64,000 nucleotides of DNA. Source: Olsenella sp. An293 (GTDB lineage: Bacteria; Actinomycetota; Coriobacteriia; Coriobacteriales; Atopobiaceae). Within the stretch, counting starts at the first letter, position 1, and each line of letters begins with the position of its first letter. Below the pieces are notes generated by a model. The model ran no database searches, had not been told where the DNA came from, and saw only the letters and a program-made list of their open reading frames with translations. The DNA lies in contig NZ_NFIT01000006.1 of NCBI RefSeq assembly GCF_002159495.1, positions 1 to 64,000 of the forward strand. Reading direction: 5' to 3'. This document shows positions 10,101 to 16,560 of the stretch, one piece after another. The position numbers and the translations under genes are program-made.

Positions 10101-11073
10101 CATGGAGAAGGCGCCGGGCCTGTTCGCGAAGGCGGACGAGAACGCGGCGAGCGACGTCGCGGGCACCTCTCGCGCGAGCTTCACGAGCGACAGCGGCGCG
10201 TACTACGTGACCACTCAGCAAGACGGCCTCGCGCTGGCCTACGTGCCTTCGGCGCCCACCTACGAACCCGAGATCGTGGTGCCCGGGGGCGGCGGCACCG
10301 TCACGACCGACCCGCGCTATCCCGAGCAGGGCGACGAGGTCACGATCACGCCCGAGCCCGACGAGGGCAAGGTGGTGGACACGGTCGAGGTCACCGACAA
10401 GGACGGCGAGCCCGTCGAGGTCACCGACAATGGCGACGGCACCTGGACGTACCGGCAGCCGGCCGGCTCGGTAACGATCACGGTCACCTTCGCCTGCGAC
10501 GGCGGCGCGCTCTGCCCGAGCGAGCCCTACCCGGACGTGGACCAGTCCCAGTGGTACCACGCGGCCGTGGACTGGGCGATCTCGGGCGGCGTCATGACCG
10601 GCTACGGAGACGGGACCTTCGGGCCCGACCGCTTCGTGACGCGCTCCGAGGCCGCGGCGGTGCTCTGGAATGCCGCGGGCAAGCCCGCGCTCGAGGTCGA
10701 CGAGTCCGCGCTGCCGGCCGACGTGCCCGCCGACGAGTGGTACACCGGGCCCGTGGCCTGGTCGCTGGCGGAGGGGATCTTCAACGGCAACGGCGACGGG
10801 TCCTTCGCGCCCGCCGGGGAGCTCACCCGCGAGCAGGCGGCCTGCGTGCTCTACAACCGGGCCGCCGCGGCCGGCGAGGACGTCTCCGCCCGCGCGGACC
10901 TCTCGCGCTTCGGCGACGCCGCCTCCGTCTCCGGCTGGGCCGCCGACGCGATGTCCTGGGCCGTCGCCGAGGGCGTCTTCAACGGCAACGGCCAGGGGCT
11001 GCTGGAGCCCGGGCGCGCGATCGCCCGCTCCGAGCTCTGCGCCGTCCTCATGAACTGGGAGACCAGGGAGTAG
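4162..11073 (+). CDS. giant secreted surface protein with beta-helix, Fn3-like, InlB-type repeats and C-terminal SLH domains
   Basis: The protein has about 2303 residues. The start MRKRLLLMLGAALLCLGIMP gives a typical signal peptide cleaved near AYAA; the upstream in-frame ATG lacks this. Residues ~100-560 are repetitive, valine/isoleucine-ladder sequence of beta-helix type. Fn3-like blocks lie at ~920-1025 and ~1490-1585. Two related blocks (IDYVNETL/IDYFNETL, each with a CTD motif) lie at ~755 and ~1033. Divergent InlB-type repeats ending in a MPAxxVTVS or PAGSVTI strand lie at ~1413, ~1589 and ~2040. A GGSI/GGxISGN beta-helix spans ~1755-1930. Three SLH repeats (DVxxxxWYxxAVxWA...) occupy ~2121-2303 and probably anchor it to the cell wall. 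A role as adhesin or glycan-binding surface protein is inferred. The SLH end is visibly more GC-rich than the N-terminal half. Confidence 0.9.
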   Translation: MRKRLLLMLGAALLCLGIMPASAYAAGSEGYEVSTDWVTGTTTYRFTDLEKVEHFSVKPEGDAILDFTRCMEPPSGTSKHLIISPEDGKAHITVRGTSGVSYGFLHLSVSSNIAGLMLQDFRTESSLFLDYDEDTCEIVYDGDCAVNQLQFDDAAYTVRAADDASRLDLGFASQDEKGSVTFSGNLSVESSLRAATMTIRDAFVSFGKTYLGSAIVSPQLTIESSTINGVGHINSFEYPSYETVTFDAFHGSFITIDDSQISFDADVGGNGSATVLGNSETITIKGSVVSGIEVTSGYGCLGGIFERVTIEGSEVYAKSDHDAAIGPNDSAYGQSGFSKFGITSPSITIEDSVVEAASTYGAAIGMPRLSESLLENYRPALSIIISGKSDVTATSVRSAAIGASSSKSAGGDVDGVEIEVGAGDITWGRSSDVGLLGTLLNVLGLDSGSAPERDLADAAGLLSGCTVTIKGSPTISAKSGVMAVYADTVSVEGTNLVQDTMVIADGSDKYSVYPMETPGAVTIGSETIGELGYGYASVARTGVSEQSSAAMAFGDSPLTDALIGGTRFTVSQAGVHSFFTTPRLTLSGAVSITGASNGTASVSTVLNLNLNELAPASAVTNPADSLTFAWQRDGEEVSGATSRTYLLTDADNGKVITCVVSGERFFEGSVTSDAVLVSSSNPVAAPTLGSRTKNSITLNEKGVDYEYRLVGTDEWQDGTTFGNLAPGTTYVFQQKDPSDNVSAPASFSTLSEAPNSNDFRIDYVNETLSFPSGVHLYSDSNCTDCLNKNSSKTSISISEFIDPSGATLYARFATADPTDTESVTTITIPARPEAPTLTDEAITVTSDSVSFVGTEGVSYRLLAGGRVLKTETGDGQATITFGSLSPATKYSIEMRVEASNETSTFRSGVAEQSVTTDSAEPIAPTLYVQAKPEGAGYESVRVGFSWERPVTNGADITGYVIYAQADEGSSVEVWSSESADVTSCEVVTGESGVALLPGETYTFTLQVNWSAGEETSKVTSEGAQAMLPSLSPNPDGFTIDYFNETLTVPEGVNLYKDESCTDRIVVANNKLSITEFISDYGKEPQSLYACYASAGNDADAVTEIPIPARTYVATVRESDMTLTHNSLSLRKEHLKLDTYDYELRLGSDPIDLASDNGSYLKYEGLTPETAYSLVITKRATAELFKSSIVQTITTKRAIAKRDTLLVPASESSYARAISYDISSLLDGAKITDVSEENDDAGILTSRNWNNTVVRLGFLSASVGQSATVEVEAQLPDDGDYLVLTLTLKVVDVMAEGTDGTYWVHDELSEDEVTSVDAALENLPDGSQRLDAFDLSPLNSVGGTAATNAASAKATWEFSKDIETTGTFDVYRIENGAATKLDGVTKTDTGITFDVQGASACYAVVYTSPKPETFQVTAAPAQNGSVETDVQTASANDTVTVTVTPSQGFKLDALNVILATGDPITPALQTDGTYTFTMPAAHVTVSAKFVPITPVFSTFSATYNGDKSTVDVTWTLENNGAAITKYSLAVTLDGKPINGSPFSPNTNETSYKLTGLKPGTYSLVLTATNNGMTATSEAVTVTVPEPEPLTYTVTVEPAENGSFSASHSTAEAETTVTITPDPNEGYETASVMVKGANGEVVTATPNEDGTYAFEMPASNVTVSGTFEKVADDDEPAEDDLNALLKKTFEENDDFEAVMLTKGTYRLTDDLSIADLKKENGRTNLKTTSLYIGNDADGATVELDLQGHTLDAEDCALIVTEGSTLNLTDSVGGGSISGRKGLSYTDTTTGTKYAYAGGIAVYGTLNMSGGSITGNQAAGEGVLGYGGGVYVFGGGTFNMYDGTISGNTASTRGGGVAVRSATDATPVPNPLYVGGAEITDWNEVDGGDVDADLSVGLLGSRVGEAAGSSAGTFNLYGGAITGNSAPVAGGVYAGGVVKIGEDSNLPAAISVTGNTSGNLYVPSGATVTLLAKPAEGSRIGVTMEKAPGLFAKADENAASDVAGTSRASFTSDSGAYYVTTQQDGLALAYVPSAPTYEPEIVVPGGGGTVTTDPRYPEQGDEVTITPEPDEGKVVDTVEVTDKDGEPVEVTDNGDGTWTYRQPAGSVTITVTFACDGGALCPSEPYPDVDQSQWYHAAVDWAISGGVMTGYGDGTFGPDRFVTRSEAAAVLWNAAGKPALEVDESALPADVPADEWYTGPVAWSLAEGIFNGNGDGSFAPAGELTREQAACVLYNRAAAAGEDVSARADLSRFGDAASVSGWAADAMSWAVAEGVFNGNGQGLLEPGRAIARSELCAVLMNWETRE

Positions 11074-11105
11074 GTCGCGCGATCTTATCGCCCCTCTCGA
11101 CCAAG

Positions 11106-11137
11106 GCGGGACGGATGCCCTCGGGTGTCCGTCCCGC
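11106..11137 (+). terminator. stem-loop terminator after the surface-protein gene
   Basis: GCGGGACGGA (11106-11115) pairs perfectly with TCCGTCCCGC (11128-11137) across a 12-nt loop, 33 bp after the stop codon. The tail is only weakly T-rich, so termination efficiency is uncertain. Confidence 0.65.
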
Positions 11138-11355
11138 TCTCATGCGGAGTGCACTTGACGCGCCCGTGCGCTCAGTGTACCGCGTCCCTCTCGCCTGCCC
11201 TCTTCGTCGGGCATGCTGTATGTGACGGTATTGCCAACCACGAGGTGCCGTTCCGTCTCACATGTCATGCTGGGCACTCTATGAAGCTGAGAATAACGTC
11301 TGAAATATGCTACATTAACCTACATAGAGACACATAATCAAGACGTTAGGATGAT

Positions 11356-11661
11356 ATGAAGCGGCCAATTCCCATGCGCACCATGCTCGCTGCCCAGCAG
11401 ATAGGCGAGAACCTGGCCACATGGCGCAAGATGCTCGGCCTTACTGCGGAGCAGGTCGCGGTGAAGGCCGCCGTGTCTCGCAGCACGCTCTCGCGCATCG
11501 AGAACGCAGACCCCACGGTGAGCTTTGCGACCTTTCTCAACGTGTGTCGCACGCTTGGTATCCTCGATCTTGTGACCGAGGCAACCGACCCGTACGAGAC
11601 CGAGATCGGCCGCATCCGCGCCGATCGCGCCCTTCCCCAGCGCGTGAGGAGAAGGTCATGA
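11356..11661 (+). CDS. hipB: HipB-like antitoxin, XRE-family HTH
   Basis: The 101-residue protein has an XRE helix-turn-helix at ~14-68 (IGENLATWRKMLGLTAEQVA, SRSTLSRIENADPTVSFATF). It ends with the short tail (DPYETEIGRIRAD..LPQRVR) usual for antitoxins encoded just before hipA. In intact systems HipB represses the operon and neutralises the HipA Ser/Thr kinase. Its TGA overlaps the ATG of the hipA remnant (ATGA), preserving the coupling of a hipBA operon. The upstream region is locally AT-rich, with a direct CTACAT repeat at 11310-11325 and CATAAT at 11333-11338 as a possible -10. With its toxin broken, the protein may survive as a free regulator. Confidence 0.8.
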   Translation: MKRPIPMRTMLAAQQIGENLATWRKMLGLTAEQVAVKAAVSRSTLSRIENADPTVSFATFLNVCRTLGILDLVTEATDPYETEIGRIRADRALPQRVRRRS

Positions 11662-12032
11662 TCCCGTCGGTTGACGTCTATCCGATTCATAACACAGATG
11701 ACCATCTCAGGAACATCGGGCTCGTCCGTATGGGGCATGCTTGGAGGCTTGCCCCCTGCTTTGATGTCAACCCAAACCCTGCGCTCTCGGAGCCTCGCGT
11801 CACAGGCGTCTTTGGCGAGGTCGGTTCCGCCGAGGTGGAGGGGCTTCGCGCCTTGGCACCCATATGCGGGCTCTCTGAGCGCGAGGCCGCGGGGTGCGTC
11901 TCTCGGGTTCTCCGGGCGCTTGGCGGCTGGAAGACCGCGGCGATGCGGCTGGGCTGCCCGCGGTCAGAAGTCGAGCTGTTCGCCCCCGTCTTTGCGGACC
12001 GCTGCGAGGGGCTGACCGCGGCGTTCCGGTAG
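11658..12032 (+). pseudogene. hipA remnant (C-terminal part of a HipA-family kinase only)
   Basis: The reading frame encodes 124 residues matching only the C-terminal end of a ~400-440-residue HipA. It contains NTDDHLRNIGLV (catalytic loop with the Asp and metal-binding Asn) and WRLAPCFDVNP (the D-V/I-N-P motif after it), then the closing helices. The N-terminal subdomain and ATP-binding core are absent, so kinase activity is not expected. The ATG overlaps the hipB stop and a GAGGAGAAGG ribosome site precedes it. The deletion therefore removed roughly the first two thirds of hipA while leaving the start signals in place. No missing hipA segment is seen nearby. Confidence 0.8.
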
Positions 12033-12275
12033 TGAACTGCGCGTCGGTGCTTGAGCCAGCGACTGCGACCGCCCTTCTCGCCCGCACTCATGAGTGCGGA
12101 CATCGAGTGCGGGCGGTTTTGGGTCCACTGTGCATCGAGTGCGCGGTCCTTCTCGCCATATGCCGAGAAGTGCGCGCATCCAATGCGCGCCGGCCCGCAC
12201 TTGATGTGCTGAGGCGAGAAGTGCGGGCTTGCTCCCGGCGTCGCGCGAGAAGTGCGGGCCGGCGCACGCCGCCCC
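12033..12275. repeat. GTGCG-rich intergenic repeat element, copy A
   Basis: The block at about 12079-12246 aligns along most of its length with 49459-49640. Shared landmarks in order are CCCGCACTC, ATCGAGTGCGGGCGGTTT, GCATCGAGTGCGCGG, AAGTGCGCGG or its near match, CGGCCCGCACT and GCGAGAAGTGCGGGC, then CTCCCGGCG. It contains several stem-loops (for example CCCGCACTT/AAGTGCGGG) and four CGAGAAG/CTTCTCG words at 12074-12252, plus another CTTCTCG near 12150. It fills the gap between the hipA remnant and the convergent ABC-F gene and lies directly 3' of that minus-strand gene. Confidence 0.8.
12079..12120 (+). terminator. terminator-like hairpin inside repeat copy A
   Basis: CGCCCGCACTC (12079-12089) pairs perfectly with GAGTGCGGGCG (12105-12115) and is followed by GGTTTT. 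It could end the hipB transcript. The equivalent hairpin in copy B has 15-bp arms followed by GTTTA. Confidence 0.6.
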
Positions 12276-14111
12276 CTACACGTCCAGCCCCAGCCTTTCC
12301 GCCAGCTCCAGCCACTCGTCCTCGAGCGCCGCGCGCTCCGCCAGGCACACGTCGAGCGCCTCCTGCGCGGCCATCAGCGCGGCGTAGTCGCTCGCGTCCA
12401 CAGATCCCATCTCCGCGCGCAGCCGGTCGGGGTCGCCGGCGGTCTTCTCGAGCCGGCGCGCCACCGCGTCGAAGCGCTTCTTGAGCTCGCGTCGCTCCTG
12501 GTTGGTGAGCCCGCCGCCCGCAGCGGCCACCGCCCCCGCCTCCGGGCGAGAAGTACCTGCCCCCGCGGCCGCAGGCGCCGAGCCCGCCGACCCTGCGCCC
12601 TTCTCGGCCGCCGCGAGCAGCCGCAGGTACTCGTCAACGCCGCCGGGAACGTGGCGCACGTGCCCGTCCAGCAGCGCAAACTGGTCGTCGGTCACGCGCT
12701 CCATGAGGTAGCGGTCGTGGGAGACCACCAAGAGCGTCCCCGGCCAGCTGTCGAGCAGGTCCTCCATCACGGCGAGCATGTCGGTGTCGAGGTCGTTGCC
12801 CGGCTCGTCGAGCACGAGCACGTTGGGCTCCTCGAGGATCACGCACAGAAGCGCCAGGCGCCGGCGCTGCCCGCCGGAGAGGTCGCGAATGAAGTTCTGC
12901 AGCTCGCGCTGCTCGAAGCCCAGACGCTCGATGAGCTGCGTGGGGCTCTGCATCTTGCCGCCCACGAGGTAGCTGCGCTTGTAGCGGCCGAGGACCTCCA
13001 GCACGCGCCAGTCGTCCTTCTCGCCCAGCGCGTCGAGGTGCTGGCTCATGAAGCCAAAGCGCACCGACGCGCCGATTTTCACGGTGCCCGACGTGGGCGT
13101 GAGCGCGCCCGTCATGAGCGCGAGCAGCGTGGACTTGCCCGCGCCGTTGGCGCCGAGGATGCCGTAGCGGTCGCCGGGGCCGATGAGCCAGTCCACGTCC
13201 TCGATCACGCGCGGGCCGTGCCCGTAGGCAAAGCTCACGTGGGACATCTCGATGACCTGCTTGCCCAGGCGGCTCACGGCGAGGCGCTTGAGCTCGAGCG
13301 GGTTTCTGAGCGGCGGGTCGTCGGCGATGAGCGCGCGGGCCGCCTCGACGCGGAACTTGGGCTTGCTCGTGCGCGCCTTGGCGCCGTGCGCGAGCCAGTT
13401 GAGCTCCTTGCGCAGGGTGTTCTGTCGGCGCTCCTCCATGACGGCCGCCTGGCGCTCGCGCTCGACGCGCTGCTGGATGTAGGCGGAGTAGCCGCCCTCG
13501 AAGGGCTCGATGTGGCGGTCGTGGACCTCCCACATCTGCTCGCAGACCTCGTCGAGGAACCATCGGTCGTGCGTTACCACCAGAAGCGCGCCCTCCCCCG
13601 CCGGCCAGCGGCGGCGCAGGTGCTCGGCCAGCCACTCGATGGCCGCGAGGTCAAGGTGGTTGGTGGGCTCGTCCATGAGGACGACGTCCCAGGTGTGGCA
13701 GAGCACGCGGCAGAGGTCCACGCGGCGACGCTGGCCGCCGGAGAGCTCGCCGACGGCACCGTCGAGGTCGAGGTCGCCCACGAGCTCGTCCAGGATCGCG
13801 CGGATGCGAGCGTCCGAGGCCCAGGTGTAGTCCGGCACGTCGCCAAAGATCGCGCGGCGCACGGCGTCGGCGTCGGCGAGGTCGTCCGCCTGGCCGAGGT
13901 AGCCCACGGAGAGGTTGCGGCGCCAGGTCACGGCGCCCGCGTCGGGCTCGAGCACGTGGCCCACGATCTCCAGCAGCGTGGACTTGCCGTCGCCGTTGCG
14001 CCCGACGATGCCGATGCGATCGCCCTCGTTGATGCCTATGGTCTGGTCCTCGAGCACGCGCTTGCCGGGCCACTCGTGGCCCACGTGCTCAAGGCCGATG
14101 AGGATTCCCAT
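12276..14111 (-). CDS. ABC-F family ATPase, Uup-like
   Basis: The 611-residue protein has two ABC domains and no membrane segments. Walker A motifs are GRNGDGKST (~38-46) and GANGAGKST (~310). Signatures are LSGGQRRRVDL and LSGGQRRRLAL, with Walker [12 protein letters not shown] and LVLDEPGNDLD. An ABC-F linker rich in Arg/Lys lies between the domains, and the last ~75 residues form a charged coiled coil as in Uup. ABC-F proteins bind ribosomes near the E site or process unusual nucleic acid structures. The ATG at 14111 follows GGAGGTCGG. It stands alone, with long hairpins on both sides. A role in antibiotic resistance cannot be judged from sequence. Confidence 0.9.
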   Translation of the reverse strand: MGILIGLEHVGHEWPGKRVLEDQTIGINEGDRIGIVGRNGDGKSTLLEIVGHVLEPDAGAVTWRRNLSVGYLGQADDLADADAVRRAIFGDVPDYTWASDARIRAILDELVGDLDLDGAVGELSGGQRRRVDLCRVLCHTWDVVLMDEPTNHLDLAAIEWLAEHLRRRWPAGEGALLVVTHDRWFLDEVCEQMWEVHDRHIEPFEGGYSAYIQQRVERERQAAVMEERRQNTLRKELNWLAHGAKARTSKPKFRVEAARALIADDPPLRNPLELKRLAVSRLGKQVIEMSHVSFAYGHGPRVIEDVDWLIGPGDRYGILGANGAGKSTLLALMTGALTPTSGTVKIGASVRFGFMSQHLDALGEKDDWRVLEVLGRYKRSYLVGGKMQSPTQLIERLGFEQRELQNFIRDLSGGQRRRLALLCVILEEPNVLVLDEPGNDLDTDMLAVMEDLLDSWPGTLLVVSHDRYLMERVTDDQFALLDGHVRHVPGGVDEYLRLLAAAEKGAGSAGSAPAAAGAGTSRPEAGAVAAAGGGLTNQERRELKKRFDAVARRLEKTAGDPDRLRAEMGSVDASDYAALMAAQEALDVCLAERAALEDEWLELAERLGLDV

Positions 14112-14194
14112 GCCGACCTCCCGTGTCTTTCCGTCGATAGTATACGGGCCGCGCGTTATTCTCGCCTGGCGCGCGACCGGCCGGGCCCATGCGA

Positions 14195-14284
14195 TTACCT
14201 ACTTCAAAACCATGTGGCAACGAGGGTCTCGGCGAGATAATCCGGCGCTGGATGCCCGTTGCCACATGGTTTAGAAGTAGGTAA
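14195..14284. repeat. long imperfect hairpin, 28-bp arms
   Basis: The arm at 14195-14222 (TTACCTACTTC.AAACCATG...) matches the reverse complement of 14257-14284 with one mismatch. The 34-nt loop carries a smaller CTCGGCGAG hairpin. The arms are much more AT-rich than the surrounding genes. It occupies the gap between nfo and the ABC-F gene. It looks like a miniature inverted-repeat element, and no open reading frame is inside. Confidence 0.85.
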
Positions 14285-14333
14285 CGCCGCGACCAGCCGA
14301 GAGGGGCGTCACGCCGAGAAGGGCGTGCGTCCG

Positions 14334-15179
14334 CTACTCCCCCGCCGCCAGGCCGCGGAGCAGCGCGATCTCGGCCGCCCAGCCGTCGAGCCCCGCCTGC
14401 GGGGTCTCCAGCACCATGGGCAGCCCGGCCAGGCGTGGCTCTCGGACCACGGCCCGGAAGGTGTCGAGGCCGAGCGTCCCCGCGCCGATCCTCTCGTGGC
14501 GGTCCTTGTGGCTGCCCAAGGGGTTCTTGGAGTCGTTGAGGTGCAGCGCCTGCAGGCGCTCGAGCCCGATCACGCGGTCGAACTCGTCGAGCACGCCGGC
14601 GAGGTCGCCCACGATGTCGTAGCCCGCGTCGGCCACGTGGCAGGTGTCCAGGCACACTCCCAGCAGCTCGTCGTGCTCCACGCCGTCGATGATGCGCGCG
14701 AGCTCCTCGAAGCTGCGCCCGACCTCGGTGCCCTTGCCCGCCATGGTCTCGAGCAGCACCGTCGTGGCCTGCCCCGGGACCAGCACCTCGTTGAGCCCCT
14801 CGCAGATGAGGCGGATGCCCTCGCCTGTGCCCTGCTTGACGTGGGCGCCGGGGTGGAAGTTGTAGAGGTGGCCGGGCAGGCGCTCCATGCGCGCCAGGTC
14901 CTCGCGCATCGCGCGGCGCGCGAACTCGACGGTCTCGGGCTTGGCGGAGCAGAGGTTCATGGTGTAGGGCGCGTGCGCCACGAGCGGCCCGATCCGGTGC
15001 TCCTCGAGCGTGGCGAGAAACGCGGCGAGGTCGGCGTCATCGAGCTCGCGCGCGTTGCCGCCGCGCGGGTTGCGCGTGAAGAACGCGAACGTGGTGGCGC
15101 CGATGGACACGGCGTCGGCCGCCATCGCGGCATACCCCGCCGACGTCGAGAGGTGGCAGCCAATCCTGAGGTCGGGCAT
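14334..15179 (-). CDS. nfo: endonuclease IV (AP endonuclease)
   Basis: The 281-residue TIM-barrel enzyme cleaves DNA 5' of abasic sites in base excision repair. Zinc-ligand motifs are present in order: GCHLSTSAGY, VAHAPYTMNL, YNFHPGAHVK, LLETMAGKGTEVG, VCLDTCHVADAGYD, LHLNDSKNPLGSHKDRHERIGAG and VLETP. The start at 15179 is chosen because AGGAGC lies just upstream; an in-frame ATG five codons earlier lacks this. A 140-bp hairpin element immediately upstream separates it from coaBC, so it may be transcribed independently. Confidence 0.95.
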   Translation of the reverse strand: MPDLRIGCHLSTSAGYAAMAADAVSIGATTFAFFTRNPRGGNARELDDADLAAFLATLEEHRIGPLVAHAPYTMNLCSAKPETVEFARRAMREDLARMERLPGHLYNFHPGAHVKQGTGEGIRLICEGLNEVLVPGQATTVLLETMAGKGTEVGRSFEELARIIDGVEHDELLGVCLDTCHVADAGYDIVGDLAGVLDEFDRVIGLERLQALHLNDSKNPLGSHKDRHERIGAGTLGLDTFRAVVREPRLAGLPMVLETPQAGLDGWAAEIALLRGLAAGE

Positions 15180-15194
15180 CTTCGCTCCTGTCAT

Positions 15195-15334
15195 TTGGGG
15201 ACGTGTTATATCGTGCAGACGTTTTGGGACAGGTTATCGGGCAGGTGGGCGGCAACTGAAACGTGACGTCTGCGGCATTCGCCACCACGCAATAACCTGT
15301 CCCAAAACGTCTGCACGAAATAACACGTCCCCAA
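15195..15334. repeat. MITE-like palindrome with 44-bp arms
   Basis: Positions 15195-15238 and 15291-15334 are inverted repeats matching at 42 of 44 positions, with ends TTGGGGACGTGTTAT and ATAACACGTCCCCAA. The 52-nt loop holds a further GGTGGGCG/CGCCACC stem. CAATTAGC is directly repeated at the right edge (15332-15339 and 15343-15350). It lies exactly between coaBC and nfo. The GGGGAC ends resemble the smaller element at 58578-58653. It contains no gene, so if mobile it needs a transposase encoded elsewhere. Confidence 0.85.
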
Positions 15335-15345
15335 TTAGCACCCAA

Positions 15346-16560
15346 TTAGCAGAGCGCGGCGACGCGGTCGAGGATCGCGTCGGCCACGTCCGCCAGCGGC
15401 ATGGTCTCGAGCTGCTCCACGCCTGCCGCGCTCACCAGCGCCACGCGGTTGGTGTCGGCCCCGAAGGTGGACTCGGGGCGGCTCACGTCGTTGGCGACGA
15501 TGAGGTCGGCCCCCTTGCGGCGGAGCTTCTCGGTCGCGTGGGCGAGAAGGTCGTTGGTCTCGGCGGCAAAGCCCACGACGACGCGCTCCCCCTTGCGCTC
15601 GCAGAGGTCGGCCAGGATGTCCGCCGTCTCCGTGAGCGGCACGCAGTCCAGGTGCTCGCGAGACTTCTTGAGCTTGTGGTCGGCCGGCGCGGCGGGCGTG
15701 TAGTCGGCCACGGCGGCGCTGCAGATCGCGGCGTCGGCGCCCTCGAAGGCCGCGACCATCGCGTCGTGCATCTGCGCGGCGCTCTCCACGTCCACGCGGG
15801 TCACGCCCGCGGGCGTGGCGAGCGCGGTGGGCCCGGAGACGAGCGTCACCTCCGCCCCGCGGCGGGCCGCAGCCTCCGCCAGCGCGTAGCCCATCTTGCC
15901 GGTGGAGCGGTTGGCGATGTAGCGGACCGGGTCAATGGCCTCGTGCGTGGGCCCGGCGTTCACGAGCACGCGCAGCCCGGCGAGGTCGCGCGGTGAAAGA
16001 AGCGCGAGCGCCGCGGCCACGATCTCGTCCACGGCCGCGAGCTTGCCCTCGCCCACGTCCCCGCAGGCCAGCCGCCCGCTGTCGGGGCCGGAAAAGCGCA
16101 CGCCGCGCTCGCGCAGGCGGGCGACGTTGGCCTGCGTGGCGGGGCTTTGCCACATGTGGACGTTCATGCCGGGGGCCACCAGCACCGGGCAGCACCCCCA
16201 GCAGGCCAGAAGCGTCGTCGTGAGGCAGTCGTCGGCGATGCCGCAGGCCATCTTGGCCATCACGTTGGCCGTGGCGGGGACCACCACGGCGGCGTCCGCC
16301 CACTCGGCGAGCTCGATGTGCGGGATCGGCGAGCCGGGGTTGCCGTAGAGCGAGGTTGCCACCGCAGAGCCGGAGAGCGCCTCGAAGCTTGCCGCGCCCA
16401 CGAACCGCTCGGCGTCCGCGGTCATGGTCACGCGGACCTCGCAGCCCGCCTTCTGAAGGCCCCGCAGCACCTCGCAGGCCTTGTACGCGGCGATGCCCCC
16501 GCACACGGCGAGAAGGACGCGCGGCCGGCGCTCCCCCGCACGCGCGGACCCGCCGCTCAC
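15346..16560 (-). CDS. coaBC: bifunctional phosphopantothenoylcysteine decarboxylase / phosphopantothenate-cysteine ligase
   Basis: The protein makes 4'-phosphopantetheine for coenzyme A in two steps. The N-terminal CoaC flavoprotein domain has LLAVCGGIAAYKACEVLRGL, the PGMNVHMW active-site region and GRLACGDVGEGKL. The C-terminal CoaB domain has VLVNAGPTHEAIDPVRYIANRSTGKMG, SAAVADYTP, LKKS and VVGFAAETND. The GTG at 16560 is preferred: it overlaps the upstream stop as GTGA and has GGAGGG at good spacing, giving 404 residues. It is the last gene of the der-plsY-gpsA-rpe-nifS-like operon. Confidence 0.93.
   Translation of the reverse strand: MSGGSARAGERRPRVLLAVCGGIAAYKACEVLRGLQKAGCEVRVTMTADAERFVGAASFEALSGSAVATSLYGNPGSPIPHIELAEWADAAVVVPATANVMAKMACGIADDCLTTTLLACWGCCPVLVAPGMNVHMWQSPATQANVARLRERGVRFSGPDSGRLACGDVGEGKLAAVDEIVAAALALLSPRDLAGLRVLVNAGPTHEAIDPVRYIANRSTGKMGYALAEAAARRGAEVTLVSGPTALATPAGVTRVDVESAAQMHDAMVAAFEGADAAICSAAVADYTPAAPADHKLKKSREHLDCVPLTETADILADLCERKGERVVVGFAAETNDLLAHATEKLRRKGADLIVANDVSRPESTFGADTNRVALVSAAGVEQLETMPLADVADAILDRVAALC

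Noticed and set aside
12252-14240. A 662-codon open frame on the plus strand opposite the Uup-like gene, and many similar long antisense frames across the window
   Set aside because: In very GC-rich DNA the antisense frames of real genes stay open by chance. These have low-complexity Ala/Arg/Pro/Gly or His-rich sequence and no family motifs, while the minus strand has clear conserved domains.
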